This document shows, piece after piece, positions 15,585 to 24,612 of a stretch of DNA of 64,000 nt (within the stretch, counting starts at the first letter, position 1; each line of letters starts with the position of its first letter). The notes below the pieces were generated by a model that did not search any database, was not told the DNA's origin, and saw only the letters and a list, made by a program, of their open reading frames with translations. Both the position numbers and the translations under genes were made by a program. This stretch comes from Gudongella oleilytica (GTDB lineage: Bacteria; Bacillota; Clostridia; Tissierellales; Tissierellaceae). Location: NCBI RefSeq assembly GCF_004101785.1, contig NZ_CP035130.1, forward strand, positions 1 to 64,000, given 5' to 3'.

Positions 15585-17288
15585 ATGAGTGAAGTTAGCT
15601 TGTCAGCATATGAATTGGTCAATGCATTCGAATCAGGTGTGTTGATACTTACTGAAGACTTAAGGCTTATATATCTTAACCAAAGAGGCAGAGAAGTTCT
15701 TGGACTTGATGAGAACTCAGACTTAAGCAATATACTGCCTCAGCTCATGTATCAGTTTGGAGTTCACGACTTTGTACAGGGGAATGAAACTTCCAGGAGA
15801 AGTAAGGTAACAGTAAATGAAAAGGATCTGGTACTCCATACCTCATGGTTCGAGTATGATGAAAATAAAAGGATACTTGTTAGCTTTAATCAATTGGATA
15901 CCTTGAAAAAGATTATCAAGGAAGTGGATAATGAGGCTGAGGCATCTTCTCTCCTAAGTATAATAATGGATGCAATAAATGACTGCATCGTATACGTCAA
16001 CAAGGACGGCATAGTTGAAATGCTAAGCAGAGCCTATGCTGAATTCCTTAGCGTTGACAGGGATTGGGCTATTGGCAGACACGTTCGTGATGTTATAGAA
16101 AACACAAGAATGGACATTGTAACTAAAACGGGGAAGCCCGAGATAGCACAAGTCCAGGAAATAAATGGTCGAAACATGATAGCAACAAGGATACCGATAT
16201 TCGTGAATGGGAAGGTCGTTGGCGCAGTAGGAAAGGTACTTTTCAGAGACGTGGATGAGCTCAATACTCTATACCTTAGAATAAATAACATCCAGAAGGA
16301 ATTGAATCTGTATAGAGATGAGTTCAAGAAAGCAAACAAGGCAAGCTATGCACTGGACAGTATAATTGGCGAAAGCCCCGGAATGAAGCAGCTTAAGGAT
16401 ATTGTGAAGAAGGTTGGCAACACAAACTCCAACGTATTGATACTTGGAGAGTCCGGAACAGGGAAAGAGCTCTTTGCTCATGCGATACACAATAACAGTA
16501 AGAGAGTCGATGCTCCATTTATAAAGGTAAACTGCAGTGCGATCCCCTTCGAGCTACTTGAATCTGAGCTCTTTGGCTATGAGGAAGGTTCCTTCACCGG
16601 AGCAAGAAAAGGTGGAAAGATAGGTAAGTTCAAGGCTGCAGACGGAGGAACCATATTTCTTGATGAAATCGGGGAGCTGCCAATGAGCATGCAGGCAAAG
16701 CTTTTGAGGGTCCTTCAGGACAGGGAGATAGAGAAGATTGGATCGAATATTTCGGAAAAAGTCGATGTCAGAGTAATAGCTGCAACCAATAAGAATCTTG
16801 AGAATATGGTAAATGAGGGGCAATTCAGGCTGGATCTGTTCTATAGGTTGAATGTAGTTAACATTAGGGTGCCTTCCTTGAGAGAAAGGCGGGAGGATAT
16901 ACCTGTATTGGCTAAATACCTTATGGAGAAGATCTCCGAGAAAGAAGGCATCAGAGTGGATGGAATTTCCTTCAAAGCTCTTGATTTCCTTAAAAATTAC
17001 GATTGGCCTGGTAATGTCAGAGAGCTTGAGAATACCTTGGAAAGGGCAATCAACTTCATGGACGACGAGACAAGGATACTTGCAAAGCATCTTCCTCCAA
17101 AAATTACAGGGATATCCAGCTATGATTCTATGAGAACACTAAAGGAAACTCTCGAGGAAGTCGAGAAGGATGTTATTCTTAACAGATTGATATTGGCAAA
17201 GGGAAATAAGTCTGAAGCTGCTGAAACTCTTGGAATCAGCCGGACAAGCCTGTATGACAAGCTTACGAAGTACAATATAGAGGCTTAA
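15585..17288 (+). CDS. Sigma-54-dependent activator with two PAS domains
   Basis: A 567-residue enhancer-binding protein. Two PAS-like sensor regions occupy about residues 1-110 and 125-225. The AAA+ domain follows, with Walker A GESGTGKE near 289, a GAFTGA loop in the variant GSFTGA, and Walker B GGTIFLDEI. A Fis-type helix-turn-helix (SEAAETLGISRTSLYDKL) ends the protein. It remodels sigma-54 RNA polymerase to open -24/-12 promoters. A perfect such promoter lies downstream before the hydroxybutyrate dehydrogenase gene, which is the likely target; the small-molecule signal is unknown. Confidence 0.95.
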   Translation: MSEVSLSAYELVNAFESGVLILTEDLRLIYLNQRGREVLGLDENSDLSNILPQLMYQFGVHDFVQGNETSRRSKVTVNEKDLVLHTSWFEYDENKRILVSFNQLDTLKKIIKEVDNEAEASSLLSIIMDAINDCIVYVNKDGIVEMLSRAYAEFLSVDRDWAIGRHVRDVIENTRMDIVTKTGKPEIAQVQEINGRNMIATRIPIFVNGKVVGAVGKVLFRDVDELNTLYLRINNIQKELNLYRDEFKKANKASYALDSIIGESPGMKQLKDIVKKVGNTNSNVLILGESGTGKELFAHAIHNNSKRVDAPFIKVNCSAIPFELLESELFGYEEGSFTGARKGGKIGKFKAADGGTIFLDEIGELPMSMQAKLLRVLQDREIEKIGSNISEKVDVRVIAATNKNLENMVNEGQFRLDLFYRLNVVNIRVPSLRERREDIPVLAKYLMEKISEKEGIRVDGISFKALDFLKNYDWPGNVRELENTLERAINFMDDETRILAKHLPPKITGISSYDSMRTLKETLEEVEKDVILNRLILAKGNKSEAAETLGISRTSLYDKLTKYNIEA

Positions 17289-17354
17289 TGATAATATATT
17301 AACAAAAAACTCCGATAACAACAATTCTGACATATTTCGGAAAATCAGAGAAAT

Positions 17355-17549
17355 ATTGTAAGAAAAAGCTTACAATGAATCACAATAAAGCGCAATAATG
17401 TACGGAATAGTTTACACAATATATTCAATGGTTGCAAAATTATTATTAAAACTTTCAAACGAATCTACAAATAATTTACCAGGAGACAATACTTTGTTAA
17501 TAGTATTTCTATCTGGTACTTTTTTTGTAAAAATAAACCGAAATATCGG
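17355..17549. promoter_or_regulatory. Candidate upstream activator sites
   Basis: The 329-base gap before the dehydrogenase gene contains the inverted repeat ATTGTAAG (17355-17362) / CTTACAAT (17369-17376) and the palindrome CCGAAATATCGG (17538-17549). Sigma-54 activators bind dyads about 80-200 bases upstream of the promoter, so the first dyad is the better-placed candidate. The first could also be a weak terminator for the activator gene, though no T run follows. The rest of the gap is AT-rich without a gene. Confidence 0.45.
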
Positions 17550-17566
17550 AATAAATATCCTTTGTC

Positions 17567-17583
17567 TTGGCATGGAAGTTGCA
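17567..17583 (+). promoter_or_regulatory. Sigma-54 (-24/-12) promoter
   Basis: TTGGCATGGAAGTTGCA matches the consensus TGGCAYR-N4-TTGCW at every defined position, with the invariant GG (17569-17570) and GC (17581-17582) exactly 10 bases apart. Transcription should start near 17594, 24 bases ahead of the dehydrogenase ATG. The sigma-54 activator is encoded immediately upstream. Confidence 0.93.
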
Positions 17584-17617
17584 ATAAAATAGATCAAAAT
17601 TTAAAGGAGGTAGAGAT

Positions 17618-18379
17618 ATGCTACAAGATAAAGTATGTATTGTAACTGGAGGCGCTAGTGGGATAGGTTTGGCTATAGCTGAATCCTTTGCAAAGGATGG
17701 AGCCAAGGTTGTAATTGCCGATATAAACGAGCCAAAGCTAAAGGAAGTGGGTGAGCGGTTAGGAGCAGCGTATATGAAAGCTGACCTAAGCAAAAGAGAA
17801 GACTGCAAGGCACTTGTCGATTTTGCTCTGGAAAGGTTTTCAAAGGTAGACATTCTGATCAATGTTGCTGGTATACAAACGGTTTCCCCGATCGAAGACT
17901 TCCCTGAAGACAAATGGGACTTCATGATCAACCTTATGCTGACAGCACCATTCCTATTGACTAAGTATGTATGGCCTTCAATGAAGGAGCAAGGATGGGG
18001 AAGGATCATTAACCTGAACTCTATCCACGGCTTAGTTGCTTCCGAGTTCAAGTCAGCATATGTATCTGCAAAGCATGGATTGTCCGGACTTACAAAGACA
18101 GCAGGACTCGAGGGTGGCCCTTATGGGATAACTGTAAACTCCATTTGCCCAGCTTATGTAAGAACTCCGCTGGTAGATGGACAAATTGCAGATCAGGCCA
18201 AGACTCACGGTATTTCAAAGGAAGAGGTAGTAGAAAAAATTATGCTTCAAAAGGCAGCAGTCAAGAAGCTTATCGAGCCTGAGACAATAGCTGAGGTAGC
18301 TAAGTTCCTTTGCTCAGATGCTGGAAAACACATTACCGGTTCAACTATGACTATCGACGGTGGATGGACAGCTGGTTGA
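17618..18379 (+). CDS. D-3-hydroxybutyrate dehydrogenase (SDR family)
   Basis: A 253-residue short-chain dehydrogenase that should interconvert D-3-hydroxybutyrate and acetoacetate with NAD. The nucleotide-binding motif TGGASGIG is at residues 9-16, and the catalytic residues are Ser135, Tyr148 and Lys152 (YVSAK). The text EGGPYGITVNSICPAYVRTPLV is typical of the 3-hydroxybutyrate subgroup. It sits behind AAAGGAGG and the sigma-54 promoter, with a permease gene next, which fits catabolism of imported hydroxybutyrate. A related SDR substrate cannot be fully excluded. Confidence 0.88.
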   Translation: MLQDKVCIVTGGASGIGLAIAESFAKDGAKVVIADINEPKLKEVGERLGAAYMKADLSKREDCKALVDFALERFSKVDILINVAGIQTVSPIEDFPEDKWDFMINLMLTAPFLLTKYVWPSMKEQGWGRIINLNSIHGLVASEFKSAYVSAKHGLSGLTKTAGLEGGPYGITVNSICPAYVRTPLVDGQIADQAKTHGISKEEVVEKIMLQKAAVKKLIEPETIAEVAKFLCSDAGKHITGSTMTIDGGWTAG

Positions 18380-18432
18380 TGCAACAGGTAAGCAATAATT
18401 ACTAAAATCATTTATGAAATGGAGGGAAACAA

Positions 18433-19722
18433 ATGCTAGGTATTTTAATTGGTCTGGTATTATTGATGTTCTTAGCTTACAGAGGGCACTCCATCATCTG
18501 GGTAGCTCCTCTTACAGCAATGGTAGTAGCTCTATTTGGAGGTCTTGAGCTTCTTCCTGCATACACCGACACCTACATGACAGGTTTTGTCGGCTTCACA
18601 AAATCATGGTTTCCTGTATTTATGCTTGGTGCGATCTTCGGACACCTTATGGATTACACAGGAGCGGCAAAATCCATTGCAAAATGGCTTACAGGAGTCA
18701 TAGGACCAAAGAGAGCGATCCTTGGAGTTATCCTTGGCTGTGCTGTTCTTACCTACGGTGGCATCAGCTTATTCGTAGTAGTTTTCGCTATGTACCCATT
18801 GGCACTTGAGCTTTACAGAGAGGCAAACATCTCAAGAAAGCTTATCCCTGGAGCAATAGCACTTGGTTCTTTCACATTTACCATGACAGCTATTCCTGGA
18901 ACACCACAGATCCAGAACCTTATACCAATGGACTACTTCTTCACTACTCCAACTGCAGCACCGATTATGGGTATAACAGCAGCAGTGTTTATGTTTGGAT
19001 TTGGATATGCATATATGGTATGGAAAGAAAAGAAACTTACGGCAAAGGGTGAAGTATTTACCGAGCCTACAAACAGAGCGAAGGTAGAGGAAGATCCAAA
19101 CAGAGTACTTCCAAATCCATTCCTTTCAATACTTCCGCTGTTAACAGTTCTTCTAACTCTTAACATTCTGGACTGGCCGATAATCGTGGCATTGCTTGCA
19201 GGTATAGTTCTGGCGATGGCGCTTAATTTCAAAGAGTATAAAGGCTTTACAAAGACTGTGAGTGCAGGTGCACTTGGATCCATGACTGCAATTATCAACA
19301 CCAGTGCTGCTGTAGGCTTTGGTGCAGTCGTTAGAGCGGTACCAGGCTTCCAATCACTTACTGACCTTGTAATGGGAATCAAGGGCTCACCACTTATATC
19401 AGAGGCAGTAGCAGTCAACCTGTTGGCTGGAGCAACAGGCTCGGCATCAGGCGGTATGGGAATCGCACTTGCAGCTCTTGGCGAGAAATACTACCAATTA
19501 GCTCTTGAGACAGGAATCAGTCCCGAGGCATTCCACAGAGTTGCATCCCTTGCATCTGGAGGTCTTGATACACTTCCACATAACGGAGCGGTATTGACAC
19601 TTCTTGCTATAACAGGACTTACTCATAAGGACTCCTATATAGATATCGCAGTAACCTCGTTGATCCTTCCGGTATTATCATCAATACCAGCGATCATATT
19701 GGCAAGCTTAGGAATCTATTAA
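18433..19722 (+). CDS. GntP-family permease, probably for 3-hydroxybutyrate or similar acid
   Basis: A 429-residue very hydrophobic protein with about 12 membrane segments. It belongs to the GntP/ArsB-like superfamily of proton-coupled carboxylate transporters, with family-type stretches AIPGTPQIQNLIP and SGGLDTLPHNGAVLTLL. It lies 53 bases after the hydroxybutyrate dehydrogenase gene behind GGAGGG and is presumably driven by the same sigma-54 promoter. The substrate is inferred from that context. Confidence 0.85.
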   Translation: MLGILIGLVLLMFLAYRGHSIIWVAPLTAMVVALFGGLELLPAYTDTYMTGFVGFTKSWFPVFMLGAIFGHLMDYTGAAKSIAKWLTGVIGPKRAILGVILGCAVLTYGGISLFVVVFAMYPLALELYREANISRKLIPGAIALGSFTFTMTAIPGTPQIQNLIPMDYFFTTPTAAPIMGITAAVFMFGFGYAYMVWKEKKLTAKGEVFTEPTNRAKVEEDPNRVLPNPFLSILPLLTVLLTLNILDWPIIVALLAGIVLAMALNFKEYKGFTKTVSAGALGSMTAIINTSAAVGFGAVVRAVPGFQSLTDLVMGIKGSPLISEAVAVNLLAGATGSASGGMGIALAALGEKYYQLALETGISPEAFHRVASLASGGLDTLPHNGAVLTLLAITGLTHKDSYIDIAVTSLILPVLSSIPAIILASLGIY

Positions 19723-19729
19723 TAGAGAC

Positions 19730-19767
19730 GATATATCCCCGTCCCATGTTGGGACGGGGGATATATC
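19730..19767 (+). terminator. Strong hairpin between permease and thiolase genes
   Basis: GATATATCCCCGTCCCA and TGGGACGGGGGATATATC form a stem of about 17 pairs with one bulge around a 3-base loop. No clear T run follows (the text is ATAGTTGATAGTTTG). It may be a processing or attenuation hairpin rather than a full terminator, splitting expression between the permease and the CoA genes. Confidence 0.65.
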
Positions 19768-19806
19768 ATAGTTGATAGTTTGTTAAATAACAAGGAGGTA
19801 ACAAAA

Positions 19807-20985
19807 ATGAAGCAGGCAGTAATAGTAAGTGCAGTAAGAACACCGGTAGGAAGCTACGGCGGAGCATTCAAGGACGTAAGTGCAGTAGCGCTTGGGACAA
19901 CAGCAGTAAAGGCAGCCATGGAAAGAATAAACCTTGACCCTAAAATGGTAGACGAAGTGATCTATGGAAACGTCCTCCAGGCAGGCCAGGGACAAAACGT
20001 AGCAAGACAAGTTGCAATACACGCAGGCATCCCTGACTATGTCACCTCATACACAGTAAACAAGGTATGCGGCTCAGGACTAAAGACAGTAGCCCTTGCA
20101 GCACAGGCAATAAAAGCAGGGGACGCAGAAATAATAGTAGCAGGCGGAACAGAAAACATGAGCCAGGCGCCATATCTTTTGCCAAACAACAGATGGGGAC
20201 AAAGAATGGGCAACGGTCAGGTAATAGACTACATGGTAGCAGACGGCCTCACAGACATATTCAACAACTACCACATGGGAATAACAGCAGAAAACATAGT
20301 AGAAAAATACGGCCTCACAAGAGAAGAGCAGGATGAACTGTCCTACAACTCACAAATAAGAGCAGAAAAAGCAATAAAAGAAGGCCGTTTCAAAGAAGAA
20401 ATAGTACCGGTAATAATCCCCCAAAGAAAAGGCGACCCGGTAGTAGTAGACACAGACGAATATCCGAAATTCGGCACGACAATGGAGACCCTTGGCAAAC
20501 TAAAGCCAGCATTTAAGAAAGATGGAACAGTAACAGCAGGAAATGCATCAGGGATAAACGACGGAGCAGCAGCCATAATAGTAATGAGCAAAGAAAAAGC
20601 AGAAGAACTCGGCTTAAAGATCCTGGCAGAAATAACAAGCTACGCATCAGGCGGAGTAGACCCTGCAATAATGGGAACAGGGCCAATACCAGCAAGCAAA
20701 AAAGCCCTTGAAAAAGCAGGCATGAAAATAGAAGACATAGACCTTGTAGAAGCAAACGAAGCCTTCGCGGCACAAGCCCTCTCAGTAGCAAAAGAGCTAA
20801 ACTTCGACATGGAAAAAGTAAACGTAAACGGAGGAGCCATAGCAATAGGCCACCCCATAGGAGCAAGTGGAGCAAGGATCCTCGTCACCCTTCTTCATGA
20901 AATGGAAAAGAGAGACGCAAAGAACGGCCTTGCAACCCTATGCATAGGAGGCGGACAAGGAATAGCCATGGTAGTGAAAAGATAA
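19807..20985 (+). CDS. Acetyl-CoA C-acetyltransferase (thiolase)
   Basis: Thiolase interconverts two acetyl-CoA with acetoacetyl-CoA. The 392-residue protein starts [15 protein letters not shown], after ACAAGGAGG; a longer reading frame from 19780 is rejected because it would include that ribosome site. Catalytic residues are Cys88 (KVCGSG), His349 ([10 protein letters not shown]) and Cys379 (CIGGGQG). With the downstream CoA-transferase it would activate acetoacetate and split it to acetyl-CoA. Its third codon positions are strikingly poor in T compared with the genes before it. Confidence 0.95.
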   Translation: MKQAVIVSAVRTPVGSYGGAFKDVSAVALGTTAVKAAMERINLDPKMVDEVIYGNVLQAGQGQNVARQVAIHAGIPDYVTSYTVNKVCGSGLKTVALAAQAIKAGDAEIIVAGGTENMSQAPYLLPNNRWGQRMGNGQVIDYMVADGLTDIFNNYHMGITAENIVEKYGLTREEQDELSYNSQIRAEKAIKEGRFKEEIVPVIIPQRKGDPVVVDTDEYPKFGTTMETLGKLKPAFKKDGTVTAGNASGINDGAAAIIVMSKEKAEELGLKILAEITSYASGGVDPAIMGTGPIPASKKALEKAGMKIEDIDLVEANEAFAAQALSVAKELNFDMEKVNVNGGAIAIGHPIGASGARILVTLLHEMEKRDAKNGLATLCIGGGQGIAMVVKR

Positions 20986-20989
20986 TTCA

Positions 20990-21240
20990 AAATCCACAGT
21001 CCACAGTTCACAATTATCTTGTCATCCCGAACGAAAGTCGAGGGATCCAAATAAACAATGAACAATAAACAATGAACAATGAACAATAAACAATGAACAA
21101 TAAACAATGGAAAACAAGGATCCTTCACCACGTTCAGGATGACAGAAAGTGCCCACCCGGCATATAAGTAGTCATTCTGAGCGTAAGCGAAGAATCTTCC
21201 TGAATTGTTAACTGTCAATCGTCAATCGTCAATTCAGAGC
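20990..21240 (+). repeat. Cluster of interspersed repeats
   Basis: The 319-base gap between thiolase and CoA-transferase holds no gene. It contains GTCATCCCGAACGAAAGTCG with AGGGATCC (near 21032), some seven near-tandem copies of AACAATGAACAATAA (21053-21110), a reversed GATCCTTCACCACGTTCAGG copy (near 21119), GTCATTCTGAGCGTAAGCG with AAGAATC (near 21171), and TGTCAATCGTCAATCGTCAA at the end. These are the same families as in the rRNA spacers. Confidence 0.8.
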
Positions 21241-21304
21241 TAAAACAGCCAATGATGGATCATCAAAGTCAAACCCAATACACACAAGAAAGCGAGGGAA
21301 ATAA

Positions 21305-21961
21305 ATGCACAAACAAATAACGATGGAGCAGGCAGTCGACATGGTAAAAGACGGCATGACCATAATGGTCGGTGGTTTTCTGGGCTGTGGCAATCCCCAC
21401 AGGATAATAGACAAGCTCGTAGAAAAAGGAGTAAAAGACCTGACCCTGATCTGCAACGACACCTCCTTCCCCGAATTCGGAGTAGGTAAAATGGTAGTAA
21501 ACAAACAATTCAAAAAGATAATGGCATCCCATATAGGGACAAACCCAGAGACAGGAAGACAAATGAACGAAAAAGAAACAGAAGTCATCCTGATACCCCA
21601 AGGCACCCTTGCAGAGCAGGTAAGAGCAGGAGGGGCAGGCCTTGGAGGAATACTGACCCCCACAGGAGTCGGGACAGTAGTAGAAGAAGGCAAACAAAAG
21701 ATAGAGCTTGACGGAGTAGAATACCTTCTTGAAAGACCACTAAAAGCAGACATAGCAATAATAGCGGCACAGACAGCAGACAAATTCGGCAACCTCGTAT
21801 ACTTCGGGGCAACAAGAAACTTCAACCACCTCATGGCAACAGCAGCAGACATAGTAATAGCAGAGGTAGAAGAAATAGTAGAGGTAGGAGAACTGGATCC
21901 CAACCACGTAGTCACCCCCGGTATATTCGTAACACACCTTGTAAATGGAGGTGCAAACTAA
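21305..21961 (+). CDS. atoD: Acetoacetate/butyrate CoA-transferase subunit A
   Basis: The 218-residue alpha subunit of a class I CoA-transferase, which moves CoA between acyl-CoA and acetoacetate or butyrate. The family text [20 protein letters not shown] and the segment [25 protein letters not shown] are clear. CGAGGGAA precedes the ATG. Its stop overlaps the start of subunit B, as expected for a heteromeric enzyme. Third codon positions are rich in A and C and poor in T. The exact acid substrate is inferred from neighbours. Confidence 0.92.
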   Translation: MHKQITMEQAVDMVKDGMTIMVGGFLGCGNPHRIIDKLVEKGVKDLTLICNDTSFPEFGVGKMVVNKQFKKIMASHIGTNPETGRQMNEKETEVILIPQGTLAEQVRAGGAGLGGILTPTGVGTVVEEGKQKIELDGVEYLLERPLKADIAIIAAQTADKFGNLVYFGATRNFNHLMATAADIVIAEVEEIVEVGELDPNHVVTPGIFVTHLVNGGAN

Positions 21962-22620
21962 TGGATAAAAACATGATAAAAGAATTCATAGCAAAAAGAG
22001 TAGCAAGAATGCTAAAAGACGGAGACGTAGTAAACCTGGGGATAGGGATGCCAACCCTTGTAGCAAACTACCTTCCTGAAGGAGCCAACATATTCCTCCA
22101 GTCAGAAAACGGCTTCATAGGAGTAGGTCCGGCACCGGAGCAAGGCAAAGAAGACAAGAACATAGTAAATGCAGGAGGCCAATGCGTAACCATCCTACCC
22201 GGCGGAGTATTCTTCGACTCAGCAACCTCATTTGGCATCATAAGGGGAGGCCATGTAGACATGACAGTCCTTGGAGCCCTCCAGGTAGACGAGAAAGGGA
22301 ACCTTGCCAACTGGATGATCCCAGGGAAAATGGTACCCGGAATGGGAGGAGCAATGGACCTTGTCACAGGAGCAAAGAAAGTAACCATAGCAATGGAGCA
22401 CACAGCAAAGGGAGCGCCCAAGATCCTTAAAGAGTGCACCCTACCCCTGACAGCAGCCCACCAGGTAGACTATATAGTAACAGAGATGGGGTTCATGGAG
22501 GTTACAAAGGAAGGCATAGTCCTGAGAGAAATCAATCCGGAGTTCACAGTGGAAGAGGTACAGGCAGCCACAGAGGCTACCCTGATCATCCCTGAAGACA
22601 TGAAGCAGATGGAAGTATAG
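21961..22620 (+). CDS. atoA: Acetoacetate/butyrate CoA-transferase subunit B
   Basis: The 219-residue beta subunit with the catalytic glutamate Glu49 in [10 protein letters not shown], which forms the CoA thioester intermediate. [16 protein letters not shown] near residue 22 is also family-typical. The ATG overlaps the last base of the alpha-subunit stop and is served by GGAGGTG inside that gene. Together with thiolase it completes a route from acetoacetate to acetyl-CoA. Confidence 0.93.
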   Translation: MDKNMIKEFIAKRVARMLKDGDVVNLGIGMPTLVANYLPEGANIFLQSENGFIGVGPAPEQGKEDKNIVNAGGQCVTILPGGVFFDSATSFGIIRGGHVDMTVLGALQVDEKGNLANWMIPGKMVPGMGGAMDLVTGAKKVTIAMEHTAKGAPKILKECTLPLTAAHQVDYIVTEMGFMEVTKEGIVLREINPEFTVEEVQAATEATLIIPEDMKQMEV

Positions 22621-22641
22621 TCTAATTTGGAGGTGAAACGG

Positions 22642-23589
22642 ATGATACTTGAGGACATCAAAAAGATCGGCATCGCAGGTGCCGGTACGATGGGTTCAGG
22701 AATCGCCCAGATATTTGCAAGAAAGGGCTATGAGGTAGTTGTTACTGATATAGCTGAAGAATATTTGGAGAAATCTAAAAGGCTTGTACAGATATTCAAT
22801 GAAAGCTTAATAGGGGAAGGAATAATGACTGCGGAGGAAGCAAGCGAGGCTGTTAGCCTTATATCCTATAGCACCAGCAAACAGGTTTTCGCAGACTGTC
22901 AGCTGATCATAGAGGCCATTGTTGAGAAGATGGATATCAAGCAGGTATTTTGGCAAGAGGTAGAGGGCATCGCCACAAATGATGCTTATTTTGCAACCAA
23001 TACCTCAGGACTCAGCATAAATGGCATATCAAAGCTTGTGGAAAACAAATCCAGATTCATCGGGATGCATTTCTGGAATCCACCTCACATAATCCCGCTG
23101 GTGGAACTGATAAGAGCTGATGATACTTCAGACGATACCGTAGCTGTACTGAGAGAGCTGTTGACCATAATAGAAAAGGAGCCGGTAGTAGTTCAAAAGG
23201 ATGCTCCTGGCTTCATAGGCAATAGACTCCAATTTGCAGCCTTCAGAGAGGCCCTGCACATAGTGGATGAAGGGATAGCCGATATAGAGGATGTGGACAG
23301 GGCAATGAGATATGGCCCAGGCTTCAGATACCCCATAATCGGACCTCTTCAGACAGCAGATCTTGGAGGTCTTGACACCTTCTACTATATCTCTTCATAC
23401 CTGTTTAATGAGTTGAGTGATATGAAGGAGCCTCCAGAGATGCTTAAAAAACTTATGGATACCAAAGAGCTTGGAGTTAAATCCAAGAAAGGCTTCTACG
23501 ACTATTCCGACGGAAAGGATGAGGAGGCCATAAAGAACAGAGATAAAATGCTGTTCAACATGCTAAAATATATCCATATGAAGAAATAG
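22642..23589 (+). CDS. 3-hydroxyacyl-CoA dehydrogenase family protein
   Basis: A 315-residue NAD-dependent dehydrogenase. The Rossmann motif GAGTMGSGIAQIFA is near residue 12, the catalytic His lies in GMHFWNPPHIIPLVE near 140, and the C-terminal domain has KDAPGFIGNRLQFA and GVKSKKGFYDYS. GGAGGTGA at 22629 sets the ATG at 22642. It is longer than the usual 282-residue 3-hydroxybutyryl-CoA dehydrogenase and reads HFWNPPH rather than HFFNPPP. It may act on a branched, hydroxy or carnitine-like substrate; context favours 3-hydroxybutyryl-CoA. Confidence 0.85.
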   Translation: MILEDIKKIGIAGAGTMGSGIAQIFARKGYEVVVTDIAEEYLEKSKRLVQIFNESLIGEGIMTAEEASEAVSLISYSTSKQVFADCQLIIEAIVEKMDIKQVFWQEVEGIATNDAYFATNTSGLSINGISKLVENKSRFIGMHFWNPPHIIPLVELIRADDTSDDTVAVLRELLTIIEKEPVVVQKDAPGFIGNRLQFAAFREALHIVDEGIADIEDVDRAMRYGPGFRYPIIGPLQTADLGGLDTFYYISSYLFNELSDMKEPPEMLKKLMDTKELGVKSKKGFYDYSDGKDEEAIKNRDKMLFNMLKYIHMKK

Positions 23590-23683
23590 GATATATCTGC
23601 CGGAAGAAGGTCATAGGATGCTTTACACTACGCCTATAGATGTACTCCCTGTGTCTTATGAGGCAATTAATCCTAAAGAATGG

Positions 23684-23723
23684 AAAGCTGCTATCGAATC
23701 CTGCGGTAGCAGCTTTTTGTTTT
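23684..23723 (+). terminator. Terminator after the CoA gene cluster
   Basis: AAAGCTGCTATCG and CGGTAGCAGCTTT form a 13-pair stem with one G-T pair and a 7-base loop, followed by TTTTTGTTTT. The 94 bases between the dehydrogenase stop and this stem show no convincing gene. Confidence 0.9.
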
Positions 23724-23770
23724 GATTTTAATTATATATTTGCTATAATTTCACTAAGGGGGTAATTTTT

Positions 23771-24583
23771 ATGGCATATATTCTAACCTCAGATAATATA
23801 AAAATACAATACAGCAGTCGTGGTGAGGGCACTCCAATAGTCTTTATTCATGGCTTCGGGGGAGAGGGCTCCTCTTTCAGAGTAATAGACAAAATACTTT
23901 CAAGTAGCTATAACACCATAGAAGTTGACCTCAGAGGTCACGGAAGATCCGATACCAGCTCAGAAATATCCATAGATGTTTTTGCAAGTGACATCAAGGA
24001 GCTTATTGAAAAGCTGGGGATAAAAAAGCCTGTACTTGCAGGCTGGTCAATGGGCGGCGCTGTTGTAATGGAATACATAAAGCAGTTTGGAGATAAAGAA
24101 TCAAGCGGTTTGATATTCATCGAGACATCACCTATGGTAATGGCTGCAAGGGAGTGGAGAGGAACTCTATTAAAAGGAAATTACTCAAGGGAACAGTTCA
24201 TAAAGGACTTGAGGGTGATGGAGCTGGACTGGATGAGCTTTGCAGAGTCGTTTGTAAGAGAAATGTCTCCCAAGCTCGATGAAAGCTCTCTTAAGCTTGC
24301 CATTGAGAGGATATCGGGGAACAGACCTGAGGTAATGAGCTCCGTATGGAAATCGCTGATGAGTAAGGATTACCGATCGATTCTTCCTTCGATAGAGATC
24401 CCTGTTCTTGTGGTAAACGGTTCTGAAAGCACCTTCTACGACCCTGAATCAGGCAAGGACATTGCTTCGATGATGCCCAATGCAAGCTTTGAGCTGATTA
24501 AAGACGCAGGACATCTTGTTGTTATGGAGAAGCCTGTTGAACTTAGCAGTCTGATAAAGAAATTTATCGAAAACAATATATAA
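23771..24583 (+). CDS. Alpha/beta-fold hydrolase
   Basis: A 270-residue hydrolase. The oxyanion-side motif is FIHGFGGEGSS, the nucleophile is the Ser in AGWSMGGAVV near residue 95, and the catalytic His is probably in DAGHLVVMEKP near the C terminus. GGGGG precedes the ATG. It is flanked by terminators on both sides, so it is a single-gene unit. Substrate unknown; epoxide hydrolase, esterase and haloperoxidase-like members share these features. Confidence 0.85.
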   Translation: MAYILTSDNIKIQYSSRGEGTPIVFIHGFGGEGSSFRVIDKILSSSYNTIEVDLRGHGRSDTSSEISIDVFASDIKELIEKLGIKKPVLAGWSMGGAVVMEYIKQFGDKESSGLIFIETSPMVMAAREWRGTLLKGNYSREQFIKDLRVMELDWMSFAESFVREMSPKLDESSLKLAIERISGNRPEVMSSVWKSLMSKDYRSILPSIEIPVLVVNGSESTFYDPESGKDIASMMPNASFELIKDAGHLVVMEKPVELSSLIKKFIENNI

Positions 24584-24586
24584 CAA

Positions 24587-24612
24587 AAAAGCAGCCGCAA
24601 GGCTGCTTTTCT
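24587..24612. terminator. Bidirectional terminator between convergent genes
   Basis: AAAAGCAGCC, a GCAA tetraloop and GGCTGCTTTT form a compact stem with A and T flanks. It serves the hydrolase on the plus strand and the MocR-type gene on the minus strand. Confidence 0.9.

Noticed and set aside
20513-20875. Leucine-rich minus-strand frame opposite thiolase
   Set aside because: It arises from the T-poor, A-ending codons of the thiolase gene; no family resemblance or ribosome site.
21053-21110. CRISPR-like look of repeated AACAATGAACAATAA
   Set aside because: Units are about 14 bases in tandem with no unique spacers of constant length and no cas genes; it is a simple tandem tract of the interspersed repeat family.
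23618-23725. A 36-codon frame starting MLYTTPIDVLPV
   Set aside because: It runs through the terminator stem, has no good ribosome site, and shows no recognisable family.
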